From an uncultured Eubacteriales bacterium (GTDB lineage Bacteria > Bacillota > Clostridia > Oscillospirales > Oscillospiraceae), in contig UREY01000037.1 of NCBI GenBank assembly GCA_900546915.1, positions 1 through 14,158 on the forward strand: a stretch of 14,158 nucleotides of DNA, written 5' to 3'. The notes beneath the pieces were generated by a model. It ran no database searches and had not been told where the DNA came from. It was given only the letters and a program-made list of their open reading frames with translations. Below are positions 1 to 6,347 of this stretch, piece by piece. The position numbers and the translations under genes were made by a program. How positions within the stretch are numbered: the stretch's first letter is position 1; each line of letters opens with the position of its first letter.

Positions 1-50
1 CCCCCTAAAATAGACTTTGCATATTTCCGTGGTCTACTTTAGGGGGATCA
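1..50. repeat. Imperfect inverted repeat, IS3-like terminal sequence
   Basis: CCCCCTAAA (1-9) pairs with TTTAGGGGG (38-46), and TAGAC (11-15) pairs with GTCTA (32-36), with one mismatch between the two stems. Read on the minus strand from position 50, the sequence begins TGATCCCCCTAAAGTAGAC. That resembles terminal repeats of IS3-family (IS150-group) elements, which start with TG, carry a C-run and then an AAAGT..GAC block. The inward copy at 1-15 is in the opposite orientation, so this may be two short ends close together or a hairpin near the end of an element lying left of the window. No transposase is visible. The following bases, about 51-135, are AT-rich and show no gene. IS3 assignment is inference. 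Confidence 0.45.
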
Positions 51-148
51 TATCAAACGAAGAATACTCGTTTTCTGTGCCATAAATATTAGGTTGTTTT
101 TAGAAAATTCTATTTTGAGGCAGCCCTTTTTTCTTCCCGGCGGGAAAG

Positions 149-183
149 AAACCCGGCACGGCCGCCTGGGCTATGCCGGGTTT
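149..183 (-). terminator. Intrinsic terminator of secG
   Basis: AAACCCGGCA (149-158) and TGCCGGGTTT (174-183) form a perfect 10-bp stem around a 15-nt loop, ending 9 bp past the secG stop codon. On the minus strand the stem runs into TTTCTTTCCC, a pyrimidine tract with broken U runs. On the plus strand the tail is TTTATCTGCTTTTT, so the structure could work in both directions. Confidence 0.75.
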
Positions 184-192
184 ATCTGCTTT

Positions 193-429
193 TTACACCA
201 AGTTCAGAGCCAGAGCCAAAACCGCAAAGGCCAGGGCAAACCACTTGGTCAGAGAGGCCAGCAACTTATCCCGGTTACCGGTTTTGGATTTGGACAGATA
301 GCTGTCCTTGCCGCCGGCCAAGGCGCCGGACAGGCCGGCTTCCTTCCCGGACTGGAGCGTCACAATGGCAATCAGGGCCACGCTGACCAGGCACAACAAA
401 ACTGAAATGACAATTTTCAAAGCTTCCAT
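193..429 (-). CDS. secG: SecG, preprotein translocase subunit
   Basis: This 78-aa protein is the small SecG subunit of the SecYEG channel in the cytoplasmic membrane, which assists SecA-driven export. It has the family layout: a first membrane helix (about residues 5-25), a cytoplasmic loop with QSGKEAGLSGALAGG (26-40), and a second helix (about 58-76). Length is normal for Gram-positive SecG. The ATG start at 429 has GGAGG nine bases upstream (439-443). The gene has its own promoter in the gap after the ZIP gene and its own terminator, so it appears to be a single-gene unit, although read-through from the ZIP operon is possible because no terminator is seen between them. The usual neighbour rnr, often next to secG in Firmicutes, is not present on the visible side. 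Confidence 0.93.
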   Translation of the reverse strand: MEALKIVISVLLCLVSVALIAIVTLQSGKEAGLSGALAGGKDSYLSKSKTGNRDKLLASLTKWFALAFAVLALALNLV

Positions 430-528
430 AATAATGAACCTCCATCCGCCGACAGGGCGGCAGCCGCGTTTCCGGCAGACGGCAAGCCGATCTTACATCC
501 CGAAGGACTTCCATTCCATAGCTGGGTT

Positions 529-557
529 ATTATATCATAGGAGCCGAAAGATAGCAA
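529..557 (-). promoter_or_regulatory. secG promoter, extended -10 type
   Basis: On the minus strand the -35 TTGCTA (557-552) is followed after 17 bp by a perfect TATAAT (534-529). A TG one base upstream of the -10 makes it an extended -10 promoter. Predicted transcription start is near 522, giving a leader of about 92 nt. In the leader, CCGCC and GGCGG can pair just upstream of the GGAGG ribosome binding site. The promoter lies wholly in the 168-bp gap between secG and the ZIP gene. Confidence 0.8.
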
Positions 558-597
558 GAAGAATTTTCAAAATGCGCCGCAAGGGCTGGAATTGCGA

Positions 598-1380
598 CTA
601 GCCCAAGGCCACGTCCAACACCATCATGACGCAAAACCCCAGGGCGAAAAAGACCGTCCCCACGTTGGAATGCTTGCCCTGAGACATCTCCGGAATCAGC
701 TCCTCCACCACCACGTAAAGCATGGCCCCGGCGGCGAAGCTGAGCAAATACGGAAGCGCGGGAACCACCAGGCTCGCCGCCAATATGGTCAACGCCGCCC
801 CCACAGGCTCCACAATGCCGGACAGCACGCCGGCGGCAAAGGCACGGGTCCGCTTTACACCCTCTGCCTTCAGCGGCATCGAGATGATGGCGCCCTCCGG
901 AAAATTTTGAATGGCAATTCCCAGAGACAGCGCCAAAGCGCCCATGGCGGAAATCTCCACGTTTCCCGTCAGATATCCGGCGTAAACCACGCCCACGGCC
1001 ATGCCCTCCGGGATGTTGTGCAGCGTGACGGCCAGCACCAGCATGGTGGTCTTCTGCAGCCGGCTCCGGGGCCCCTCTGCATACCGGCTGTTCCGGTGCA
1101 GGTGGGGAATGAGGTGGTCCAAAAGCAGCAGGAACAAAATCCCCAGCCAAAAACCGGCAACTGCCGGGACGAAGGACCACCTTCCCATGGCAGACGCCTG
1201 CTCCATGGCGGGCAGCAGCAGGCTCCAAATGGAAGCAGCCACCATGACGCCGGCGGCAAATCCCGTGAGAATCCGCTGCATCCTGTCGCTCATGGCCTTC
1301 TTCATGAGAAACACGCAGGCTGCGCCCAAAGACGTTCCCAAAAAGGGGATCAAAATGCCGTATAATACTTGGATTTTCAC
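598..1380 (-). CDS. ZIP-family divalent metal transporter (GufA-like)
   Basis: This 260-aa integral membrane protein is of the ZIP family, which moves divalent metals such as zinc, iron or manganese into the cytoplasm. About eight hydrophobic segments are visible. The metal-site signatures are present: HNIPEG at 121-126 in the fourth helix and QNFPEGA at 158-164 in the fifth, as in the bacterial GufA-like branch, plus VEELIPE near 225-231. A histidine-containing stretch (DHLIPHLH, 88-95) lies before the loop ahead of helix four. The start is GTG at 1380, chosen because AGGAGG (1386-1391) lies 5 bp upstream. It follows the SufB/D-like gene by 18 bp and is probably the last gene of that operon. 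The context suggests a metal supply role, perhaps iron for cluster assembly. The metal cannot be read from sequence alone. Confidence 0.88.
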   Translation of the reverse strand: MKIQVLYGILIPFLGTSLGAACVFLMKKAMSDRMQRILTGFAAGVMVAASIWSLLLPAMEQASAMGRWSFVPAVAGFWLGILFLLLLDHLIPHLHRNSRYAEGPRSRLQKTTMLVLAVTLHNIPEGMAVGVVYAGYLTGNVEISAMGALALSLGIAIQNFPEGAIISMPLKAEGVKRTRAFAAGVLSGIVEPVGAALTILAASLVVPALPYLLSFAAGAMLYVVVEELIPEMSQGKHSNVGTVFFALGFCVMMVLDVALG

Positions 1381-1398
1381 TGGCGCCTCCTGATCCCG

Positions 1399-2316
1399 TC
1401 AGCTGAGGAAGCCTTCGATGATCTTCGCCTCGGCCTCCTGCTCCGTCAGGCCCAGGGTGCGCAGCTTCAAAATCTGCTCCCCGGCAATCTTCCCGATGGC
1501 CGCCTCATGAATCATCGCCGCATCGGCATGGTGCGCGCAGAGCTTCGGCGCCGCATCCACCACGGCGGTCCCGTCGATGATGGCGTCGCACTCCGAATGT
1601 CCGCTGCAAGGAGCGTTGCCGGTCATGGTGGAGCAATAGGACTGACGGGACGCGCCCCGGGCCACGGCGCGGGAAATCAGGTCCGCCGCAGCGCCCGCTC
1701 CGTCCAGCGTAACCTGAAATTCCGTGTCCGCCTGCTGCTCCCCCTCTGTTAAAATCCGCTCCCGAATCAGCAGCTTGGCCCCGGCCGCCACGGTGGCGGA
1801 GGTCTTGCGCGTGGAGCGGTCCACCCCGCCGATTTGCACCGTGTCCATCTCCAGGACGGCATCGCGCTCCAAATATATTTCCGTAACCGGGTCGATGGAG
1901 CGAAGTCCAGGTCCGCCCCCTGTGCCGATGTGCTTCTCGACGTATTTCACATGGGCCCCCGGCTCCAGGAAGAAGCGGTGGATGCCGCTGTGCCGGGCGG
2001 GCTCCCCGGTCTCCGTGTGGACCCCGCAGCCGGCCACAATGGTCACATCGGCGTCCCGGCCCACATAGAAGTCGTTATAGACCAGGTCGTCTACGTCCCC
2101 ATGGGTGACGCAGGCGGGGATGGAAACCGTCTCCCCCACCGTTTCGGGCAAAATGCGAATCTCCAAGCCCGGCCGGTCGGTCTTGCTCTCTATGTGAATC
2201 CGGTCGCTGGACCGGACCCCGGCGCTGCAGCCGTCCTCCCGGATGTGGTAAGCGCCGGGAAACGTGCCGCTCCAATCGGAAACCAGCTTCAGCAGCTTTT
2301 TGGTAATCTCATTCAC
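1399..2316 (-). CDS. sufB: SufB/SufD-family Fe-S cluster assembly scaffold (short, SmsB-like)
   Basis: This 305-aa protein belongs to the SufB/SufD family, the scaffold that binds SufC and builds iron-sulfur clusters in the cytoplasm. The middle is beta-strand rich, as expected for the beta-helix core. The C-terminal block at about 267-305 (IHEA...GKIAGEQ...LRTLGLTEQEAEAKIIEGF) is the diagnostic SufC-binding end of the family. His270 and Glu271 match the conserved HE pair. Seven cysteines are present (30, 69, 97, 228, 237, 243, 260). It is much shorter than E. coli SufB (about 495 aa) and fits the minimal two-gene SufCB type (also named SMS) of anaerobes. The GTG start at 2316 overlaps the sufC stop by 8 bp and has GGAGGAGG nine bases upstream, so translation is probably coupled to sufC. 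Databases may label it SufD. No cysteine desulfurase gene is adjacent. Confidence 0.88.
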   Translation of the reverse strand: MNEITKKLLKLVSDWSGTFPGAYHIREDGCSAGVRSSDRIHIESKTDRPGLEIRILPETVGETVSIPACVTHGDVDDLVYNDFYVGRDADVTIVAGCGVHTETGEPARHSGIHRFFLEPGAHVKYVEKHIGTGGGPGLRSIDPVTEIYLERDAVLEMDTVQIGGVDRSTRKTSATVAAGAKLLIRERILTEGEQQADTEFQVTLDGAGAAADLISRAVARGASRQSYCSTMTGNAPCSGHSECDAIIDGTAVVDAAPKLCAHHADAAMIHEAAIGKIAGEQILKLRTLGLTEQEAEAKIIEGFLS

Positions 2317-3040
2317 GAAACAACGCCTCCTCCCTGCAGCAGGCGGCTTTCACTCCGCCTGCCGTGAGCACACGCATCATCATTTCATCTCCCGGCCCCT
2401 GGGCCTGCACCGTCCCGTCGGCCAAAAGCACAATCTCATCGGCAATCCGCAGAATCCGCTCCTGGTGGGAAATGATGACCAGCGTTTCCTTCCGAGCCTC
2501 ATGCATCTGCCGGAACACATGAATGAGACTTTTGAAGCTCCACAGGTCAATGCCCGCCTCCGGCTCATCAAATACGGCCAAGCAGGTACGGCGAGCCAAA
2601 ATCGTGGCGATTTCAATCCGCTTCATCTCTCCGCCGGAGAGGGTTGCGTTGACCTCCCGGTCCAGGTAATTCTTGGCGCACAGCCCCACGCTTCCCAAAA
2701 GATCGCACAGCCGCTTCTCCTCCAGGCTCCCGCCTGCGGCCGTCTCCAGCAGCTGTCTGACGGTAATTCCCTTGAACCGGACCGGCTGCTGAAACGCAAA
2801 GCTGATTCCCAAGCGAGCCCGTTGGGTCACGTCCATTCCGGTGATGTCCTCTCCGTCCAGCACAATCCGGCCGGAGGCCGGCTGTTCAATTCCTGCGATG
2901 ATCCGGGCCAGCGTCGTCTTCCCCCCGCCGTTTGGGCCGGTGATGACCATCAGCTTTCCTTCCGGCACGGTGAGATTTAAATTTTGTAAAACCGGACTTC
3001 CATCCGGCGCATTCCAACTGATTTCCTGTAAACACAGCAT
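2309..3040 (-). CDS. sufC: SufC, Fe-S cluster assembly ATPase
   Basis: This 243-aa ABC-type ATPase has no membrane segments and powers the SufB/D scaffold. Motifs in order are Walker A GPNGGGKT (35-42), Q-loop FQQP (83-86), signature LSGGEMKR (134-141), Walker B LAVFDEPEAGID (154-165) and the switch histidine His192 in IISHQ. The EPEAGID form after Walker B is typical of SufC rather than of transporter ATPases. The ATG at 3040 is preferred over an in-frame GTG at 3058, because AGAGGTG sits 8 bp upstream of the ATG. The stop overlaps the start of the scaffold gene. It is the first gene of an operon with the scaffold and the ZIP transporter, behind a clear promoter and a leader of about 140 nt. 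Confidence 0.93.
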   Translation of the reverse strand: MLCLQEISWNAPDGSPVLQNLNLTVPEGKLMVITGPNGGGKTTLARIIAGIEQPASGRIVLDGEDITGMDVTQRARLGISFAFQQPVRFKGITVRQLLETAAGGSLEEKRLCDLLGSVGLCAKNYLDREVNATLSGGEMKRIEIATILARRTCLAVFDEPEAGIDLWSFKSLIHVFRQMHEARKETLVIISHQERILRIADEIVLLADGTVQAQGPGDEMMMRVLTAGGVKAACCREEALFRE

Positions 3041-3116
3041 GGGGTACACCTCTTTCACACGGGCCCTCCAGCGCCGCAGCGCGGCTCCTGCAGGGCGTTT
3101 CTTCCGGGACTTTTTT

Positions 3117-3134
3117 AGTTAGTTCATTCTAACT
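3117..3134. promoter_or_regulatory. Palindrome in the sufC leader, possible metal or redox operator
   Basis: AGTTAG (3117-3122) and CTAACT (3129-3134) form a perfect 6-bp inverted repeat around TTCATT. It lies about 50-65 nt downstream of the predicted start of transcription and about 75 bp before the sufC ATG. The TTAG/CTAA half-sites are like those of DtxR/IdeR-type regulators, but the 6-bp spacing differs from the canonical form, so the regulator is unknown. It could act as a roadblock operator or as an RNA hairpin. Further down the leader, GCCGC and GCGGC (3073-3085) form a second small hairpin. Confidence 0.45.
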
Positions 3135-3188
3135 TTCATCCCCAGCCCCTTCCTGCCGACCAAACGGCCGGCCGGGCCTTTCGGCTTT

Positions 3189-3217
3189 ATTTTACCTTTC
3201 CCTTCCCCATTTGTCAA
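3189..3217 (-). promoter_or_regulatory. Promoter of the sufC operon
   Basis: On the minus strand a perfect TTGACA (3217-3212) is followed after exactly 17 bp by TAAAAT (3194-3189), a near-consensus housekeeping promoter. Predicted start is near 3182, giving a leader of about 142 nt before sufC. No other match of this quality is seen between the secreted-protein terminator and sufC. Confidence 0.82.
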
Positions 3218-3360
3218 GGCGGCGCTAGGCTCCCCCAGGCTCCCCGAGACAATCCGGGATGACCTCGTACATACCGGCAGAAGCGATTCCAGTTTTCTTG
3301 CCAGCGCCCCGTTTCCCGCCGCGCGCATGGAGATCTTCCCCACAGAACACAGGCAAGCTG

Positions 3361-3397
3361 TAAAAACAGGACGCCTCCGGCTGGAGACGTCCTGTTT
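3361..3397 (-). terminator. Intrinsic terminator of the secreted-protein gene
   Basis: AAACAGGACG (3364-3373) pairs perfectly with CGTCCTGTTT (3388-3397), and an inner CTCC/GGAG stem (3375-3378 and 3383-3386) extends the hairpin past one mismatched pair. On the minus strand the stem merges into a TTTTTA tail. It begins 10 bp beyond the stop codon of the upstream gene and isolates that gene from the sufC promoter downstream. Confidence 0.9.
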
Positions 3398-3407
3398 GCA
3401 GGAAATT

Positions 3408-6053
3408 TTACTTGGTGATCCGGAAGCTCCGGGTGATGGGGGCGGCCTGATAATTTCCGCCCAGGGTGACCACGGTCACCACATAGCTGCCCGGCTCGGT
3501 GGGCGGTGTGGTGGTGCTGGAGTAAAGCCGCCAGCTGCTGGTCAGACCGGTGTACAGGTAGTGAACGCTCTCCTGGGAGATGCTGACGTCGCCGTCATAG
3601 GACAAGGTGGCGCCAAAGTCAAACTCCTCGGCCTCTGCGGCGCTGATGGAGCTCAGCTCCTGATTCCAGGTCAGCTGTACTCCGGACAGGCGCATCTTCA
3701 CCAGGAGGAAGCCCATGCCCACGCCGGTCTCATAGTTCTCGTTGTCGGTGACCACCGCCACGGTGTAAAGACCCGCCCGGTTGGGGGTGCCGAAACTGAC
3801 CCGGACTCCGTCCACAATGGAGGGCAGGTTCCCCACCACCCGGAGAATCTCCCCGAAGGTGCCCGTGTCAACGTTCAGAGTCTCCAGCAGATCCAGCAGC
3901 TCCTGCGTATTCAGCAGCTCCCGGAGCTCGCCCACGGTGACGCCGTCGTTCAGCATCTGCGTAAAGCTCTTGCCCCAGATCTTCTCCACAATGGGATCCA
4001 GGAGCCGGATGACGGCGCTGTCCGTATAGCGGTCCGGCAAATCCAGGTAAACCCCGGTGGTGACGTTGCTGGTGACCCCGGCATAAATGGTGTAGAAGTC
4101 AAACCGGTCCGCCGGGGAGGTGGTGATAAAGCCCTCGGGCAGGGCCTCGTCGGCAAAGATGTTGTCGGAGTGGACGCGCACCTGGACCTTGGCCTTGGCG
4201 ACGCTGACGGTTCCCTCTGCGCTGTCGCTGGGCCGGTAGTCGGCGCTGCCCCGATAGGAAATGCGAATCTGCTGCTCGCCCGCGCCCATCTGGGGATAGC
4301 TGCCCAGGGTCACGCCGCCAACGGCGTAAACCTTTCCTTCCACAGGCGCCCAGTTCCGGATGCCGGACTGAATGCCGCCGTCCAGCAGGACCGCCTCGCT
4401 GTAGTATTCCAGGGTAAAGTCCTCAAGACTCAGCGTCTCCTTTTCCGGCAGCTGGGCGTTCTCCCAGTCGATGACGTTGTCGAAGATCGCCTGCTTCATC
4501 ACCGCCGGGTCCATATCATAGGAGAAGGACACGCCGGTTTTGAGCGCCACGCGGCTCTCCAGCCGGCTGTCTGTGGTCTCTACCTCCACCACAACGGAGC
4601 CGCCCCGGTACTCCCGGTTTCCGGCCCAGGAGATGCGGATCTGCCAGGTGCCGGTGCCGAACTTTTTCAAGTTGGTCAGATCGGAGGCGTCCAGGGGCTG
4701 AAAGTCCTCATATACCTCCGGCAGCAGGCTGGCGTTGTATTCCACCGTCACATCGTCGGCGGTGAGCTGCACCGGCTGGGTCCCGGCCACCACGGCCTCA
4801 AAAATGGCGGCCGCCGTTGCCTCATAATCATAGCTCTGGGCACCGTCGAAAACCATCCCCACGGAGTAGGGACCCTCCCGGAGCTGGAACTGGATTTCCT
4901 CCCGGTCCTGGACCGTAACCGCCGACTCAATAGCAGTGGGCGCGTAGGTCTGATTCCCGCTCCAGGTGATCCGGATTTTCTGCTCTCCGGCAGAAATGGC
5001 CGGATAGGACAGGCTGCCTACCAGAGTCTCGCCTTCCAGGGGAAGCCATTTGGAGTCCAGGTCGGTAATGCCCCGATAATAATATTGTATCGTCACATTT
5101 TCCGGGGTGAGCACCTCAGAGGAGGCGATGACTGCGTGGAAAATTTGAGTCCGGAGGGCGTCGTAGTCCACCGTCAGGTCCTCCCGAAGGGCCAGGGTCA
5201 CGCTGCCCACCGGGTCCTGCAACACATAGGGCGCCTCAGACCGCTCCGTGATCATCACGGTCGTCTCTGCCGAACAACTATAATATGTATCATTTCCGGC
5301 CCAGGAGATGCGGATCCGCTGGGTCCCGGCGGAAATCGCCGGATAGGACAGCCCATTCTTCGTGCCGCCCTCCAGAGGCATCCAGGCCTTGCCCAGATCT
5401 CCCACAGAGCCCGTTGTTGCTGTGGCGTAATATTCTATGGACACATCCTCCGCCTGCAGCTCCGGGGTGATCTCCTGCACTGCAGCGGCAAAAATAGCCC
5501 GGCCCAGGGCGTCGTAGTCCACGCTCACATCTTCCCGGTAAGGCAGCGAAACCGTGCAGCCGTCCTGCAGGACAATGGAAGCCGGCTGCTTGGCCAGCTT
5601 GGTCAGGGTCACCGCCGTTTCCGTGCCCGCCAGGCGCACCTGATAGTCTCGATCCTCATTGTCCGCCAAAGCGGGGTGGGTAAAGGTCGTGGGAACAAAT
5701 ACGACCTTTTTCTCGCTGGTAAAGCCGTTCACGGAGCCCCAGGCGTCGTTGGTGAGCAGGCCGTTCTTGCCGGTACAATAGTACTCCCACTCCAGGCTCT
5801 GGGCGTCCAACTCCTGGGCGTTGGCCACCAGGGCTTCGGCCAGGATCTCCTTCACCTGCTCCGGGCTGCTTCCCGCCGGGATGACGGCGGAGCCGTTTTG
5901 CAGCTGGGGCGCAGCTTCCTTCGTTTGGCTCAGGGCGGCAATGCCGTCCGCCTGCTCCACCTGGGCAGCCAAACTGCTCAAAGCGGCGCCCTGAACCAGG
6001 GTCAGCGCGGCCAGCAGGGCGGCCGCGCCTCTGCGAATTGGGTGCTTGTGCAT
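3408..6053 (-). CDS. Secreted tandem-repeat protein of unknown function
   Basis: This is an 881-aa predicted exported protein. Residues 1-30 look like a signal peptide: HKHPIRRG positive start, hydrophobic AALLAALTLVQGAA, likely cut after SSLAA. The body holds at least four degenerate repeats at about 154-270, 271-382, 383-493 and 494-618. Each carries YDYDAL...AIF.AV, then a (V/I).(I/V)(E/Q)YY strand, W.PLEG, and SYPAISAG.Q.IRISW.GN.TY. A weaker unit occupies 61-153, and two further Ig-like or MBG-like units follow at about 619-790 and 791-881. No SLH, LPXTG, cell-wall-binding or catalytic motif is seen, so anchoring and function are unknown. The ATG at 6053 is chosen because it gives the signal peptide and has AAGGAGAGG upstream. 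The open frame extends to 6455 but that part is non-coding leader and promoter. The gene is divergent to rpoB. Confidence 0.85.
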   Translation of the reverse strand: MHKHPIRRGAAALLAALTLVQGAALSSLAAQVEQADGIAALSQTKEAAPQLQNGSAVIPAGSSPEQVKEILAEALVANAQELDAQSLEWEYYCTGKNGLLTNDAWGSVNGFTSEKKVVFVPTTFTHPALADNEDRDYQVRLAGTETAVTLTKLAKQPASIVLQDGCTVSLPYREDVSVDYDALGRAIFAAAVQEITPELQAEDVSIEYYATATTGSVGDLGKAWMPLEGGTKNGLSYPAISAGTQRIRISWAGNDTYYSCSAETTVMITERSEAPYVLQDPVGSVTLALREDLTVDYDALRTQIFHAVIASSEVLTPENVTIQYYYRGITDLDSKWLPLEGETLVGSLSYPAISAGEQKIRITWSGNQTYAPTAIESAVTVQDREEIQFQLREGPYSVGMVFDGAQSYDYEATAAAIFEAVVAGTQPVQLTADDVTVEYNASLLPEVYEDFQPLDASDLTNLKKFGTGTWQIRISWAGNREYRGGSVVVEVETTDSRLESRVALKTGVSFSYDMDPAVMKQAIFDNVIDWENAQLPEKETLSLEDFTLEYYSEAVLLDGGIQSGIRNWAPVEGKVYAVGGVTLGSYPQMGAGEQQIRISYRGSADYRPSDSAEGTVSVAKAKVQVRVHSDNIFADEALPEGFITTSPADRFDFYTIYAGVTSNVTTGVYLDLPDRYTDSAVIRLLDPIVEKIWGKSFTQMLNDGVTVGELRELLNTQELLDLLETLNVDTGTFGEILRVVGNLPSIVDGVRVSFGTPNRAGLYTVAVVTDNENYETGVGMGFLLVKMRLSGVQLTWNQELSSISAAEAEEFDFGATLSYDGDVSISQESVHYLYTGLTSSWRLYSSTTTPPTEPGSYVVTVVTLGGNYQAAPITRSFRITK

Positions 6054-6093
6054 GCTACAATTTCCTCTCCTTTTATTACATAATGTATGGATA

Positions 6094-6118
6094 CGCCCGG
6101 CTCTCAGGGAGCCGGGCG
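6094..6118. repeat. Perfect 10-bp hairpin in the leader of the secreted-protein gene
   Basis: CGCCCGGCTC (6094-6103) and GAGCCGGGCG (6109-6118) form a 10-bp GC-rich stem with a 5-nt loop. It lies about 25 bp upstream of the ribosome binding site and about 40 bp upstream of the ATG at 6053. It has no T-run on either side, so it does not look like a terminator. In the predicted minus-strand transcript it would be a stable 5' leader stem. Confidence 0.65.
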
Positions 6119-6236
6119 GTATACCCTGAAACGGGAAAACCGTCTCCGGCGCAAAGGAAATCCACAGAAGCTGCCTTTTCCAGCCCGGAAGACATCCGTC
6201 TCTCGGAAAAAAGCAGACCCTGTGGCCCAAAAAATA

Positions 6237-6265
6237 TTGACAAACACGGAAAAATGTGCTATCAT
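6237..6265 (+). promoter_or_regulatory. Promoter of rpoBC
   Basis: Perfect TTGACA (6237-6242), a 17-bp spacer, and TATCAT (6260-6265, five of six consensus bases). Predicted start is near 6272, giving a leader of about 170 nt before rpoB. It is the best plus-strand promoter in the gap and points at rpoB. A minus-strand promoter faces it about 54 bp downstream. Confidence 0.82.
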
Positions 6266-6275
6266 GGTTGCCCAT

Positions 6276-6331
6276 GCTGTGGTGATGCGCATTGCCTATC
6301 ACCCCATTGTGCAGAAACATAGTACCACAGC
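6276..6331. repeat. Nested inverted repeats between the facing promoters
   Basis: GCTGTGGT (6276-6283) is the exact reverse complement of ACCACAGC (6324-6331). Inside, GGTGAT (6281-6286) is the reverse complement of ATCACC (6298-6303). The two pairings share bases 6281-6283, so an RNA could form one or the other but not both in full. The outer left arm lies just after the predicted rpoB start. The outer right arm covers the edge of the -10 and the spacer of the minus-strand promoter. Confidence 0.5.
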
Positions 6332-6347
6332 GGCGGGTCCGTGTCAA
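6319..6347 (-). promoter_or_regulatory. Predicted promoter of the secreted-protein gene
   Basis: On the minus strand a perfect TTGACA (6347-6342) is followed after exactly 17 bp by TACTAT (6324-6319, four of six consensus bases). Predicted start is near 6312. The leader to the ATG at 6053 would be about 259 nt and would pass through the rpoB promoter. It is the only good minus-strand match in the intergenic region. Confidence 0.62.

Noticed and set aside
592..1365. Plus-strand frame opposite the ZIP gene (and similar frames at 1834-2367 and 2264-2980)
   Set aside because: They are shadows of well-supported minus-strand genes and have no credible start sites or domains.
3119..3343. 74-codon minus-strand frame upstream of sufC
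   Set aside because: It spans the sufC promoter and leader, starts with GTG without a ribosome binding site, and shows no recognisable protein features.
3327..6083. Open frame of 918 codons on the plus strand
   Set aside because: It is antisense to the secreted repeat protein, which has a signal peptide, repeats, ribosome binding site and terminator. The plus-strand frame has none of these and its low stop frequency follows from codon bias.
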